Source: UBA11740 sp035635855
Lineage (GTDB): Bacteria > Acidobacteriota > Blastocatellia > Pyrinomonadales > Pyrinomonadaceae
Assembly (NCBI GenBank): GCA_035635855.1
Contig: DASQAF010000049.1
Location: 186,001 to 250,000, forward strand
DNA: 64,000 nucleotides
Direction: 5' to 3'
Below the pieces are notes generated by a model. The model made no database searches. It was not told the origin of the DNA and was given only the letters and a program-made list of their open reading frames with translations. The translations under genes and the position numbers were made by a program. Position 1 is the stretch's first letter, and every line of letters starts with the position of its first letter. This document shows positions 32,881-42,085 of this stretch, in pieces.

Positions 32881-35085
32881 TCATTCATAACTCAACGCAT
32901 CAACCGCATCCTGGCGGGCGGCACGTAGCGCTGGGTAAAGCGCGCCGATCGAGCCGCCAATCAAGCCGACCACCAGCGAGATGGCGATCCATTTCACCTC
33001 GACGTCAACCACCAGCGTGGTTGAACGAATCACGAAAAACCGCACCAGCAGTGTTAACAAAACACCCGCAAAGACGCCCAGCACGCTGACGAAAATTGCT
33101 TCCTGTTCAATCACCCAGGCAATCGAACGCTTTGACATACCAAGGGATTTGAGTATGCCGATTTGTCGCGTACGCTCAGTGACGGTGGTGTACATGGCGA
33201 GCAGGATTACCAGCGTGCTGATGGTGGCGGCAACGCCGACAACGACATTGAGAAAAATATTAAAGACTGGCACGCTGGACATGTAAAGCTCAGGCAATTC
33301 GCGGGTGAGAATTATTTGATCGTCGGGATATTTTTCTTTGATGCGCGCCGCCAATTCCTCCTGCTTCGCGGGATCGATAGCGGCAACCAGAATCGTGTTA
33401 CAGCGATTTTCGCTGCCCACCTGATCCTGGATCGTAGCGAGCGGAATTTTCATGCGGCCGCCGCCGGGCGGTTCGTACACGCCAACCAGGCGGAAAGGCC
33501 GTTCGTAAATCTCAATCGTCGATCCCACCGCTACGTTCCGCTCCTTTTGCCAGGCTGAATCGACAATAACTTCGTCGCCTTTCTGCAGTTCTCGGCCTTC
33601 TTTGATCGTTAATCCATTCAGGGCCGCGTATTGGTCATACGGAATTCCTTCAATCAAACGCGATCCCATGCCGGAATCGCTCTTGTCCAGGTTCTGGCCG
33701 ATGGGCACGGCCGCGCGCACGCCTTCGATGCGCGCCAGTTCGGTCGCATGAGCGACAGGGATGGAAAATGTCTGTCCTTCGCTGAGTCCTATCATTCCGG
33801 GCGGCCGCACCATTATCTGGGCGCCGATGTTTGCTTCGCGTTTGCCGCGTTCGCGCAGCATGCCGTGGGCCAGACCCACAGTGAAGACGACCAGCAAGAC
33901 GCCGACGGCAATGCCGGCAACGCTGACGGCGGTGCGCGCGGGTCGATGCGCGAGGTTTGAAAGTACGAGGCTGTCCATAAGTTTCCTTAGACGCGGGCTG
34001 CGATCGAGCACGCGCGCCCACATGTTGGGCAACGTGCGCCAGGTGATAACGAAAACACCGATGACGGTCCAGAAGATGATGGCGGCTTTGCGCACGATGG
34101 CCAGGGCCACGCCAATCGCCGTGGTATAGCCGAGAGTCCGCAAAATTATGCCGTTGCCGGTTTCATAGACGCCGATAGTCCCCGGCACAAAACCAAACGC
34201 GAAGTTAATGACTTTGGTAAGCGATTCGATGATGTAAGCAGCGGCGACCTGTGGCTCTAAGCCGAGCAGCTTCAAGGTGACATAAACTTCCAGAACGCTG
34301 GCCGCATGCGACGTCAGGTCAAGTCCAATCATCGAAAAGAAAGCCGCGCGCCTCCGCTTGTAAAAGCCATAGACGGTCAGTTCGACGCGATAGATGTGAT
34401 GGCGTCGTGTGCGCAAAAACTTTGGTCGAAAACCGCGCCGGCCAAGGCTGTCTATAAGTTTGGTAAGCAGGGTGACGCGTTTCCGTGTTGCCAGCGCCGC
34501 GGCCAGAAGACCGAGGAACGCCACCACAGCAATCAGGATGAGCACCTCTTTGGCCACCGGCGGCACAGGGTAAGCGAAGAGCATCAGGCACGCGCCGCCA
34601 AAAATTATCAGTACTACTGAAAGGTTATAGAGGAGATTGTCGACGACGAGCGCCGGGACACCGTGGACCAGCGGCACGCGTTTGCGCAGCATTGCTACCT
34701 TCGTAGCTTCGCCCAACAGAGGACCGGCGAACGTCAGGAAGCTCATCGACTCGCCGCCCAGTCGGGCCGCAAACGCCTGAAAGAACGTAAAACGACGGTG
34801 TTCCGGCGAAACGGACAGACTCATGGCAATCGTGCGCAGCACGTGCCGCAGTCCGTTGAGGGCCACGACAAAGAAGAAGCCAAAACCGACGCGTCCGAGA
34901 GCGGTAAAAATTGTCTGGACTCCGACCTTGCGAATCACCCAGACCAACAGCAGCGCGCCCAGGACGAAAGCCGCGCCCTGTGCCCACGCGACAGTACGTT
35001 TCGCATGCGAAGGCTTTGTCACTGAGTGCGCCTCGGGTGTTTCAGTGAGCGCGCGGTCATCGAAATGTTTCTCTGTTGTACTCAA
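32881..35085 (-). CDS. Fusion of a flippase-like (LPG-synthase TM) domain and a MacB/FtsX ABC permease
   Basis: A 734-residue integral membrane protein. The N-terminal part (about 25-345) has eight or so helices and the GLRHVLR, GESMSFLTFAGPLLGE and FGFVPGTIGVYE motifs of the lysylphosphatidylglycerol-synthase TM/flippase-like family. The C-terminal part (about 370-734) is an FtsX/MacB-type ABC permease: helix at about 383-405, a large periplasmic domain, three further helices, and the final GALYPALRAARQDAVDALSYE. The joint reads RLRKLMDSLVLSNLAHRPARTA. An ATG at 33978 is preceded by AAGGAAA, so a separate 366-residue permease could also be made by internal initiation. No ATPase partner is next to it. 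I do not know this exact fusion. Confidence 0.85.
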   Translation of the reverse strand: MSTTEKHFDDRALTETPEAHSVTKPSHAKRTVAWAQGAAFVLGALLLVWVIRKVGVQTIFTALGRVGFGFFFVVALNGLRHVLRTIAMSLSVSPEHRRFTFFQAFAARLGGESMSFLTFAGPLLGEATKVAMLRKRVPLVHGVPALVVDNLLYNLSVVLIIFGGACLMLFAYPVPPVAKEVLILIAVVAFLGLLAAALATRKRVTLLTKLIDSLGRRGFRPKFLRTRRHHIYRVELTVYGFYKRRRAAFFSMIGLDLTSHAASVLEVYVTLKLLGLEPQVAAAYIIESLTKVINFAFGFVPGTIGVYETGNGIILRTLGYTTAIGVALAIVRKAAIIFWTVIGVFVITWRTLPNMWARVLDRSPRLRKLMDSLVLSNLAHRPARTAVSVAGIAVGVLLVVFTVGLAHGMLRERGKREANIGAQIMVRPPGMIGLSEGQTFSIPVAHATELARIEGVRAAVPIGQNLDKSDSGMGSRLIEGIPYDQYAALNGLTIKEGRELQKGDEVIVDSAWQKERNVAVGSTIEIYERPFRLVGVYEPPGGGRMKIPLATIQDQVGSENRCNTILVAAIDPAKQEELAARIKEKYPDDQIILTRELPELYMSSVPVFNIFLNVVVGVAATISTLVILLAMYTTVTERTRQIGILKSLGMSKRSIAWVIEQEAIFVSVLGVFAGVLLTLLVRFFVIRSTTLVVDVEVKWIAISLVVGLIGGSIGALYPALRAARQDAVDALSYE

Positions 35086-35135
35086 AATCTACTGCTCTGC
35101 TTCAAGAACTGCTCGGACACCAAGGTGAGTCCGAA

Positions 35136-35168
35136 ACGAAACGCAAAGGACGCAAAGTCCTTCGCAAA
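35136..35168. repeat. Half copy of hairpin repeat family A
   Basis: A single arm with AACGCAAAGGACGCAAAG words, between the phosphatase-like gene and the fusion permease gene. The partner arm is absent or too eroded to see. Confidence 0.5.
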
Positions 35169-35231
35169 TGGGTGGCAATGAAACGCCGGGCGTTTCTGTT
35201 CGATGGCCCACCCACCCAGATGATCAGAAAT

Positions 35232-37859
35232 CTATCGCTGCCCCGGGGTCGCCGCCGCCTTTCCAAAGTTCTGTCCGGCTATCTCTGCAATTACTCGTCC
35301 CGGAAATTTTTGAAAGCCACGCCTGGCCAGGGACTCTACCGGCATGTTGTCGCTCTGAAGATATCCAGTCAACGCCAGCACGGTCGGCGTTACACTCAGG
35401 CTGTCGTACGGTTCAGACACAGCCAGCCCGCGCGGAATGCCCGTGCGCTCTCCTCCGGCGAACATCAAAGTCGAATGCGTCGATATGCGGAAGACCGATC
35501 CGTGGTTGCCGCCGGGATTAAATCCACGCACGTCAAAGTTCCAATGGTTGTTGGCGACAATCAACATGTCGGTTTCCACCAGCGCCCGCTGCCGCCGGCG
35601 AAACCGGTGTAAAAGCCGATCGTCCGCCGAAAGGCCGGCCGCGTTTACATCAGTCCCCGGCGTGGGGAATTGCATGAACTGTTCGTGCAGCCCAATGAAC
35701 CCATTAGAGTATTGTGTCTTGTGCAGCGCGCGCAACCATTCCAGGTCCGTATGCCACTCGCTGAGCCAGGCGACGCGGCCCGCCAGAGGCACATCAAGGC
35801 GCGCATCTTCCAGCATTCGCAGCGGCAGACCAGCCTGCCACTCGATGCGATCGAAGCGGATTACACCCTTTTGGTCCTGGACAAGTTTCGCGATCGGTAA
35901 ATATCTGAGGCGTAATTGGCCCTCACTCTCAGCGCGAGCCAGGATCAATGCCTGTCGATCGGGACCGCCGTACAGCCACACTACGTCGTCATCTGGTCTT
36001 AAGTCAGCAGTTTCAAGCGCCGGCGCAATCGATTCGCGCGGAATCCGCGTGGCCAGGAAGTCTACCGGATGATTTGAAACTCCCGGCTGCACATTGTTGC
36101 GCACTCTCTGCTCAGAAATGAGATCGAAGTAATTAAGCCTCACAAAACTGCGTTCGAGATCGAGCGCGCCGTCGCTTTGCAAAACCAGGCCGTCGCGCCC
36201 CAGGCCCGCAATATAGTTTTGCAGATCGTAAATGGTGTTGAGCGGGCCCATCGCCTTTTTCGGAATCAACTTTTCGATCTCCAGCTTGTCTGGGGCAAAG
36301 CTTTCGCGTCGCAACGAAAGCAAAGCACGCATAATGGACATATAGGTGCTGTAGTCCTTTTCCATCTCGGCCCACTGCCTCGCCAGCACGCAAATACGCC
36401 GCGCATTGTCATCGCGGCCCATTTCGCGATCGGCGAGCGTGAATTTTTTCGGCTGCGACTCGCACAGCGCTCGCTGCTTTTGAATTGCCTGGCGGTGAGC
36501 CACCATTTCCTCCTTCATCTGATCCAGATCGCTTTGCCATCGCGTTCGGACATCGTCCAGAGTAGTAAAGAAGGAGTTGGTGGCAGCGCTTCGCAACTGC
36601 GGTGAAAGATCCTTGCGCTGAAGTTGCTGCAGCAACATCTGCAGGACATTCAGCTCGCGGTTACGAAGATGCAACCCGGCTCGCTCATTCCCGTCGAAAT
36701 CAAGCAGGGCGGTGGGGTAATCCGTACTCTGTCCTGCTAAATAATAGGATTGCGAGGTGGTCGTGGTGATGGGCGGCACGAACGGATTGATGCCTTTCAG
36801 GGCGTACTCCAACAGCAGACGGCGCTTGGTGATGACGTGATGTCCGCCGCCGCCGGCACTTCCCAGCAGCTTGACCAGATTGAAGCCCTGGCTAATCACG
36901 CGCTCGTCGGAATTGAAGCCATGATCGGAAACCACAATCAGTGCGGTTTCTGAAGCCATTGGGCTCTTTTGAATAGCAGTCCACAGCCTGCCCAGCATAA
37001 CGTCGAGCTCGCGCAGTGCGACCAGATGCGATTCGCGGTCATTGTTGTGATGCGCCACGTGGTCAAAGGATCCGGTCCACATATCCAGATAGCGAACCCG
37101 CGGATCGTTTAGCTTCTCAATCATTTCGTGCAGTATTTGATCGTACACCACGTTACGAATCTCAAATCCGGTGATGAACTCGCCGGCCAACTGGACCGGA
37201 TTCTTGAGAAAATGTGCCTGGCCGGCACGTTGCAGCATCGCGAGCTGTGAGCCTCGCTCGTAGACTTGACCACCGGGCAGGCGTTCATAGTTGTCATAGG
37301 CGTCAACCAGGAGCGGGACGCCGATCGAATCCAGGACTTCAGTGCCGGGCATATCGACGTTCCCGCGCAGGGCCTGTTTGAAGTAGAAAGGAATAAAGTT
37401 GAGATAGTCGTAAGTGCGCAGAATGTCGCGGTCGAATTCTACGTTGCCTTTGATTTGCAGATGCTGTCCGGTATCGAGAAGCGACCATGACGGCGCAGAG
37501 AGACTCATGCCGCGCACGTAAAAGTTCGTGAGGCGAGTGCCGTTGTTAAAGAAGATATAGTCAAACCAGGGAAGCTGGCTCTTGCCGGTAAGCGGATCAG
37601 ACTCGTGCGCAAAACGCTCAACCAGTTCATAAGGCAGACCGTCGACCTTGACGATGACGACGCGTTTCGTTTGGGCCTGCGTGGTGTATTGCGAAGCGAG
37701 AGCGAAGACCAACGTTATGAGAAAAAACTTAAACGCAGAGAGCGCAGAGGTCTTCGCAAAGGTCGCAGAGGAAAGCCCTCTCGGCGTGCCTCCGCGAACT
37801 CCTCGGCGTCCTCTGCGGTTTATTACCTTTTTAGCAGTCACACGCTCTGACGTCTTCAC
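35232..37859 (-). CDS. Large secreted alkaline-phosphatase-superfamily protein
   Basis: An 875-residue exported hydrolase of the type I phosphodiesterase/alkaline phosphatase superfamily. Metal-site segments are IVKVDGLPYE (about 72), MWTGSFDHVAHHNN (about 257), VVSDHGFNSDE (about 310) and the distant NHGSVFR (about 785), with SVTPTVLALTG near the end. A large insert lies between them. The start is a GTG overlapping the TGA of the upstream gene (37859-37856), so translation is probably coupled. The signal h-region (FFLITLVFALASQ) starts only near residue 44. The n-region before it is translated hairpin repeat (RRGRRGVRGG). Substrate unknown; the partner gene suggests a periplasmic complex. 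Confidence 0.85.
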   Translation of the reverse strand: MKTSERVTAKKVINRRGRRGVRGGTPRGLSSATFAKTSALSAFKFFLITLVFALASQYTTQAQTKRVVIVKVDGLPYELVERFAHESDPLTGKSQLPWFDYIFFNNGTRLTNFYVRGMSLSAPSWSLLDTGQHLQIKGNVEFDRDILRTYDYLNFIPFYFKQALRGNVDMPGTEVLDSIGVPLLVDAYDNYERLPGGQVYERGSQLAMLQRAGQAHFLKNPVQLAGEFITGFEIRNVVYDQILHEMIEKLNDPRVRYLDMWTGSFDHVAHHNNDRESHLVALRELDVMLGRLWTAIQKSPMASETALIVVSDHGFNSDERVISQGFNLVKLLGSAGGGGHHVITKRRLLLEYALKGINPFVPPITTTTSQSYYLAGQSTDYPTALLDFDGNERAGLHLRNRELNVLQMLLQQLQRKDLSPQLRSAATNSFFTTLDDVRTRWQSDLDQMKEEMVAHRQAIQKQRALCESQPKKFTLADREMGRDDNARRICVLARQWAEMEKDYSTYMSIMRALLSLRRESFAPDKLEIEKLIPKKAMGPLNTIYDLQNYIAGLGRDGLVLQSDGALDLERSFVRLNYFDLISEQRVRNNVQPGVSNHPVDFLATRIPRESIAPALETADLRPDDDVVWLYGGPDRQALILARAESEGQLRLRYLPIAKLVQDQKGVIRFDRIEWQAGLPLRMLEDARLDVPLAGRVAWLSEWHTDLEWLRALHKTQYSNGFIGLHEQFMQFPTPGTDVNAAGLSADDRLLHRFRRRQRALVETDMLIVANNHWNFDVRGFNPGGNHGSVFRISTHSTLMFAGGERTGIPRGLAVSEPYDSLSVTPTVLALTGYLQSDNMPVESLARRGFQKFPGRVIAEIAGQNFGKAAATPGQR
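37731..37820. repeat. Hairpin repeat, family A, inside a coding region
   Basis: Arms 37731-37770 (CGCAGAG words) and 37778-37820 (CTCTGCG and CTCGGCG words) are near-complementary around a short loop. Unlike other copies it lies inside a gene, in frame, in the N-terminal part of the phosphatase-like protein. It contains no stop codon in that frame. Confidence 0.75.
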
Positions 37860-40153
37860 GGTTGACCCACCTGATTTAGCACGGATCTTACTTCAGCGGG
37901 CTTCATCCGCGTATCTTCGGTTACAGTCTTGCGCAGGCGCTGCGCGATTTCCGCCCGCCATTCTGACCTTGGTTGTTCGTCCCGATAGATGTGCAACAGT
38001 TCGTTCTTCGCCGTCTTGCCATTGATTGTGGAGAGAGCGTCCAGGCACAACCGGCGAACTTCCGCGTCGTTGGTGCGCTGGAAGATCGCAGCTGCTGCGC
38101 GCGCGGCCGAGCCGTCCGCTCCAGCGCCGTGGTCAGCCAGAAACTGCAGAGAGTGCTTCACCGTCTTCAGGTCCCACACAACCTCAGTCTGCGGCGATGA
38201 CTTTGCCACCGCCCGCAGGAATTGCGTGTGACTGTCCCGGCGACGAGCCAGCTCCATCCGCGCTGACAGATCCGGGGTGGCAGTCTCGCGATGAACATAG
38301 CGACCGAACGTCAATATATTTCCGAGACTGAAGAAAAATCGTGCCACCGGACCGTGCTCCAACGACACTATCTCGGCGCGACGATCACGTTCAATCCTGG
38401 CGGACAAACCGTCAGGCCGCCCGGCGAAAGCGATCAGCGATTCGTATTGCTGGCGCGCCAGCTGAACCTCAGTCTGATTGTCGTTGTTGAGCGGATTGAC
38501 GGAAACATCGTCCAGACGTTTTTCAATCTCATCTCGCAGTTTCGGCTCGATAGACGGATTGAACGATAAGAGCAGTTTCATTTCCGAATAGCTGGTCAAT
38601 CGCGTGGGCTGGTTCAAATCCATGCCGCGCCGGCCCGTCACCCAGTCGTAGACTGTCCGGCCCAGAAAGTACGGCACATTTCCGAAACTCGATAACGAGA
38701 AAATGTTTTTGGTGACATCGCGCAGCATCCGCCGCGACACTTCACGGCGCTTGGGGTTCAGGCTGTCGCGAAAGTCGACCAGCAGGGCCGGAATCTTTGG
38801 GTGATCCAATCCATACAGCGCCAGCGGAATCATCTCAATCGGGCGCACGTCTGGCTCTGACATGTTGGCCGGCCGGCTATCGTGATCGAAGTAGCGCAGT
38901 CGCGAATAACCGGTCCAGTTGCGCAGCGCTTTGTCGCTCCACGGGTTCGCGATGTTCAAAAAGCGAGAGTTGAAATGCCGTCCTGACTGGGCGGTCAGGT
39001 CCGCCCGAGAGATCCAAAGCAGCGCGTGGGTCGCGGTTCCGTTGGGCATCGTCAGAGGTTCGAAATAGAGTCCTTCGTCCTCGGCTCGTTGCCGCAGCAT
39101 TTCCCAATTGTGACCTATGTCGTCGATTGATTTGGTCAATCCCTTATCAACCGTATCGCGAAAATTGTCAGGTCCGAGAAAGCCACCGAACGTCTTGCGC
39201 GAAAGAATCAGCCGCGCGCGCACCTCGAGCATTTCGCCGATCGTGAAAGCCGGCGACCGCTCCGGTAGCAGTGGCGCGGTCGCGTCAGCGATTACTTCAT
39301 TATTGGGGAATGGAGATTCGCCGCTGCCGGCCTGCCGTCGGGCCAGCAGTTCGCTTCCATCGCGCGCGCGCCGGCGTAAGGTTTCATAGTTCGACAGGAT
39401 CGCCAGCGCTTGCGTTACATGGGCGCTGCGATAGTCGGAAGCGTTGGTTCTATAGCTGCGGCTGGCGGCCTGCAGCGGAATACCATAGCTGTCCAGAAAA
39501 ATATTTTGCAGTCCGGCCCAAAAGAATTTATTCCACGTCTGCCGGCCGGTATTCGCCAAGTCGAGGATGGGCTTTGGCGGTCCCGGCGAGGCTTGCGTTT
39601 TGTTTCCGACGCTCTGATATAGAAATGGAACGGCCGAGGCGATGCGCTTAACCAGAGTCGGTTCCGTGTAGGTCAACATCCAGACGTAACGAAGCCGGTC
39701 ATTTTCCGGATCGTTGTCCCCCAGCGTGTCGCGCGCAACGCTCACCAGCGGAACTTCCGGCGCAGGAAGACTGCCGCTGCGCATCCCATCCAGACGACCG
39801 AAAATGGTAAGCAGTTCTGCGCCGCCGGCCACCGGCATTCGTTCCACCCGAAACTGAGCCGAAGGTGCACTGGTTACATCTGTCGGGGAATCATCGGCCC
39901 GAGATTCGGTGGCGGACTTCCCGCCAACTTTGACGCCTTCTGCAACCGCCGGGAGCTGGCCTTCGGTTAGATCTCCAGTACGTTCAGCATCAATCCTTCG
40001 GCTTGGAATGAGAGGTTTGGTGGCCAGTTGATCGGACGACTGCGCCGCAACTGCAAGACCGAAAATCGAGAGGCTCATCAATACCAGGAGCAGGTGAAGA
40101 GTGACCCTCAGCGCAACTCGATTGTTCATCGAAACGGGGCGATTTGTTTCCAT
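37856..40153 (-). CDS. Large secreted protein of unknown function, coupled to the phosphatase gene
   Basis: A 765-residue exported protein that I cannot assign. It has a signal peptide (VTLHLLLVLMSLSIFGLAVAAQ), a disordered acidic/Ser stretch (about 35-110) and long regions with many Arg/Glu residues. The C-terminal part (about 660-750) resembles HEAT-type repeats (SLQFLADHGAGADGSAARAA, LCLDALSTINGKTAKNELL). Three in-frame ATGs (40174, 40153, 40129) could serve as start and none has a strong ribosome site; 40153 is a compromise. Its stop overlaps the GTG of the phosphatase gene, so the two proteins likely work together outside the cytoplasm. Confidence 0.65.
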   Translation of the reverse strand: METNRPVSMNNRVALRVTLHLLLVLMSLSIFGLAVAAQSSDQLATKPLIPSRRIDAERTGDLTEGQLPAVAEGVKVGGKSATESRADDSPTDVTSAPSAQFRVERMPVAGGAELLTIFGRLDGMRSGSLPAPEVPLVSVARDTLGDNDPENDRLRYVWMLTYTEPTLVKRIASAVPFLYQSVGNKTQASPGPPKPILDLANTGRQTWNKFFWAGLQNIFLDSYGIPLQAASRSYRTNASDYRSAHVTQALAILSNYETLRRRARDGSELLARRQAGSGESPFPNNEVIADATAPLLPERSPAFTIGEMLEVRARLILSRKTFGGFLGPDNFRDTVDKGLTKSIDDIGHNWEMLRQRAEDEGLYFEPLTMPNGTATHALLWISRADLTAQSGRHFNSRFLNIANPWSDKALRNWTGYSRLRYFDHDSRPANMSEPDVRPIEMIPLALYGLDHPKIPALLVDFRDSLNPKRREVSRRMLRDVTKNIFSLSSFGNVPYFLGRTVYDWVTGRRGMDLNQPTRLTSYSEMKLLLSFNPSIEPKLRDEIEKRLDDVSVNPLNNDNQTEVQLARQQYESLIAFAGRPDGLSARIERDRRAEIVSLEHGPVARFFFSLGNILTFGRYVHRETATPDLSARMELARRRDSHTQFLRAVAKSSPQTEVVWDLKTVKHSLQFLADHGAGADGSAARAAAAIFQRTNDAEVRRLCLDALSTINGKTAKNELLHIYRDEQPRSEWRAEIAQRLRKTVTEDTRMKPAEVRSVLNQVGQP

Positions 40154-40280
40154 GCTTGTACAAAAACGCTCCATCGGGAGCGATGTTCCGGCAGGTTTTC
40201 GCGCTATGACGGCATTAACCGTTGGTTTTGCATTACGGTCGAGAACTGAGAGCAACGAACGTGCCAGCTAGCTGTCGGCA

Positions 40281-41894
40281 TCACCGCGAATTTGTGTTAC
40301 TGGCATTCGCGGCTTCTTTTTGCTCGGCCTCCGGCGTCGCGGGAGCTGTCCACCCGGATTTCTCAAGTAGAGTGACTGCGTACCGAATGGGCACGCCAAA
40401 GTTTGACGCCGCATTTTCGGTAAAGATTGCGAAGGTCACGCCTATCACGCGGGCCGAAGGGCCAAACAGAGGTCCGCCGGACCCGCCTTCACCCGTGCGC
40501 GCATCATAGACGACTCGCCGCGCTTCCAGATCGGTAATGTTGCCCTGCGTTGTCAATGGCTGGACCAGCTTCTTCTCGGCCAGGTAACCGAGCATCGAAT
40601 CAAGCGAACCATACCGTTGTTGAATCCAGCGAGCTTCGCTCTCGTCCAACAGCGCCAGCAAACGATCCGGACCCGAAGGATAACCCATCGTCACAACAAT
40701 CTTGCCGACTGCCACAGAACCCGAATCTTTTTCCAGCGGCAGCACGGGAAGCTTAGGGGGCAGATCTTTCGCATCAATCACGCACACAGCCACATCTTCA
40801 CGCTGCGCCGCTTGTTTGTATTTCAAAACGATGGGTTGAGTATTGTTCGGAAAGAAGGCCACCAACTTTTTTAGGCGCGGCTGGCCCTTCACGCTGCTGT
40901 TCAAGCTCTGTGCGCGCTCATCGGTCAGCCACGGCTGGGCGACGTGGCGATTCGTCAGCACAAAGCCGTCGCCGACGTGAAAGCCGGTGCCGACGAACTC
41001 GTACTCGGCAATGGCGCCACGGCCCTCCGGAGTCAGCGCCGGTGTTTCAGTGCCGTTTTGAATTGTGCTTCCCGAATCAGTCGATTGCGTCTCGGGATAG
41101 CGCAGTGGCCGTCCAGTGCCGGCTTCGACGAACATATACGAGCCCGCAATCAGACAGACTCCGCCGCCATAGTTAACGCGCAGCATTTCACCCAGCGAGA
41201 TAGTGTTCTGAATCCTGCGGTTAGACTCGACCACTTCACCCAGTTGGTCGTTCGCGTGCTGCAACTGCTGCTGTTGGAGAGCGAGTTGGGCTTGCTGGTT
41301 GGCGATGATCCCACGGCTGCGTCTGGTTTCGTTAAAGAGGCCGAAGCCGATGTAGAGCGCGCCTACTACCGCAGCAATAAGAATCGCGAAGGTAATTATC
41401 TTTGTCGAAGGATTAATCTCGCGCACCAGTTCGCGGGTGAACTCGCGGAGAAAAATCTTGGCATCGTCACGGCGCGCAGTCGCCGACGCCTCCATCGCGG
41501 CTTGCTCGATGAAGGGCGCTACGTGCGCGCCTCCGCGCCGGCCGGGAACCAGGGCCGCACTCGAAGCGATCGGAAAGAAATGTATCGAAGGACCGGAGGG
41601 TCCGATCCAAATTTCGTCTCCGTCGTTAATCCCTTTATTGGATTTTACCGGCCGGCCGTTGAACTTTATCTCGACGTTTGGATCCAAACTCGCGATGCGG
41701 TAAACGCCATTCAATCGGGCCAGTTCGATGACCGGCCCGTTCGAAGTCGCTGCGGCGCCCTGGAGCGCGCGGATCTTCACGTCGCAATCCTCGCTCGCGC
41801 CGATGGTAATGCGATCCAGCATCACCACTTCAGTCGACCGATCATTGAGCGACGAGATGTGTATTACCAGCCCGTTGGTGTTCTGTTCCGCCAT
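40281..41894 (-). CDS. Membrane-bound FHA-domain trypsin-like serine protease
   Basis: A 537-residue protein. An N-terminal FHA-like domain (about 8-105, DRITIGASEDCDVKI, IASLDPNVEIKFNG, NDGDEIWIG) precedes one membrane helix (about 167-190), a Gln-rich coiled coil (about 200-230) and an HtrA/trypsin-like protease domain (about 290-510). The catalytic triad is His in TNRHVAQPW, Asp in REDVAVCVID and Ser in GEGGSGGPLFG. No PDZ domain is seen. If the FHA is cytosolic, phosphopeptide binding inside could be coupled to proteolysis outside. It starts 190 bases from the divergent ferredoxin gene. Fusion is clear; the target is unknown. Confidence 0.85.
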   Translation of the reverse strand: MAEQNTNGLVIHISSLNDRSTEVVMLDRITIGASEDCDVKIRALQGAAATSNGPVIELARLNGVYRIASLDPNVEIKFNGRPVKSNKGINDGDEIWIGPSGPSIHFFPIASSAALVPGRRGGAHVAPFIEQAAMEASATARRDDAKIFLREFTRELVREINPSTKIITFAILIAAVVGALYIGFGLFNETRRSRGIIANQQAQLALQQQQLQHANDQLGEVVESNRRIQNTISLGEMLRVNYGGGVCLIAGSYMFVEAGTGRPLRYPETQSTDSGSTIQNGTETPALTPEGRGAIAEYEFVGTGFHVGDGFVLTNRHVAQPWLTDERAQSLNSSVKGQPRLKKLVAFFPNNTQPIVLKYKQAAQREDVAVCVIDAKDLPPKLPVLPLEKDSGSVAVGKIVVTMGYPSGPDRLLALLDESEARWIQQRYGSLDSMLGYLAEKKLVQPLTTQGNITDLEARRVVYDARTGEGGSGGPLFGPSARVIGVTFAIFTENAASNFGVPIRYAVTLLEKSGWTAPATPEAEQKEAANASNTNSR

Positions 41895-42085
41895 TTTCCG
41901 GGGTTACAGTCCTTGTGCGTAACATCAAATAAGGCGCCCGCCGTCCGTCACCGCTGAGCGTTGCGGTCGGTCAAGCGGTCGCCAGTTCGAAAGCAATCTT
42001 ACAATGAATTCAGTGGCGAGCAAAGACTGTGGCAGTTTCCCGGTCGCTAATTAATACGGTTGTACCGTGCTAGCATAGAAAGCTC

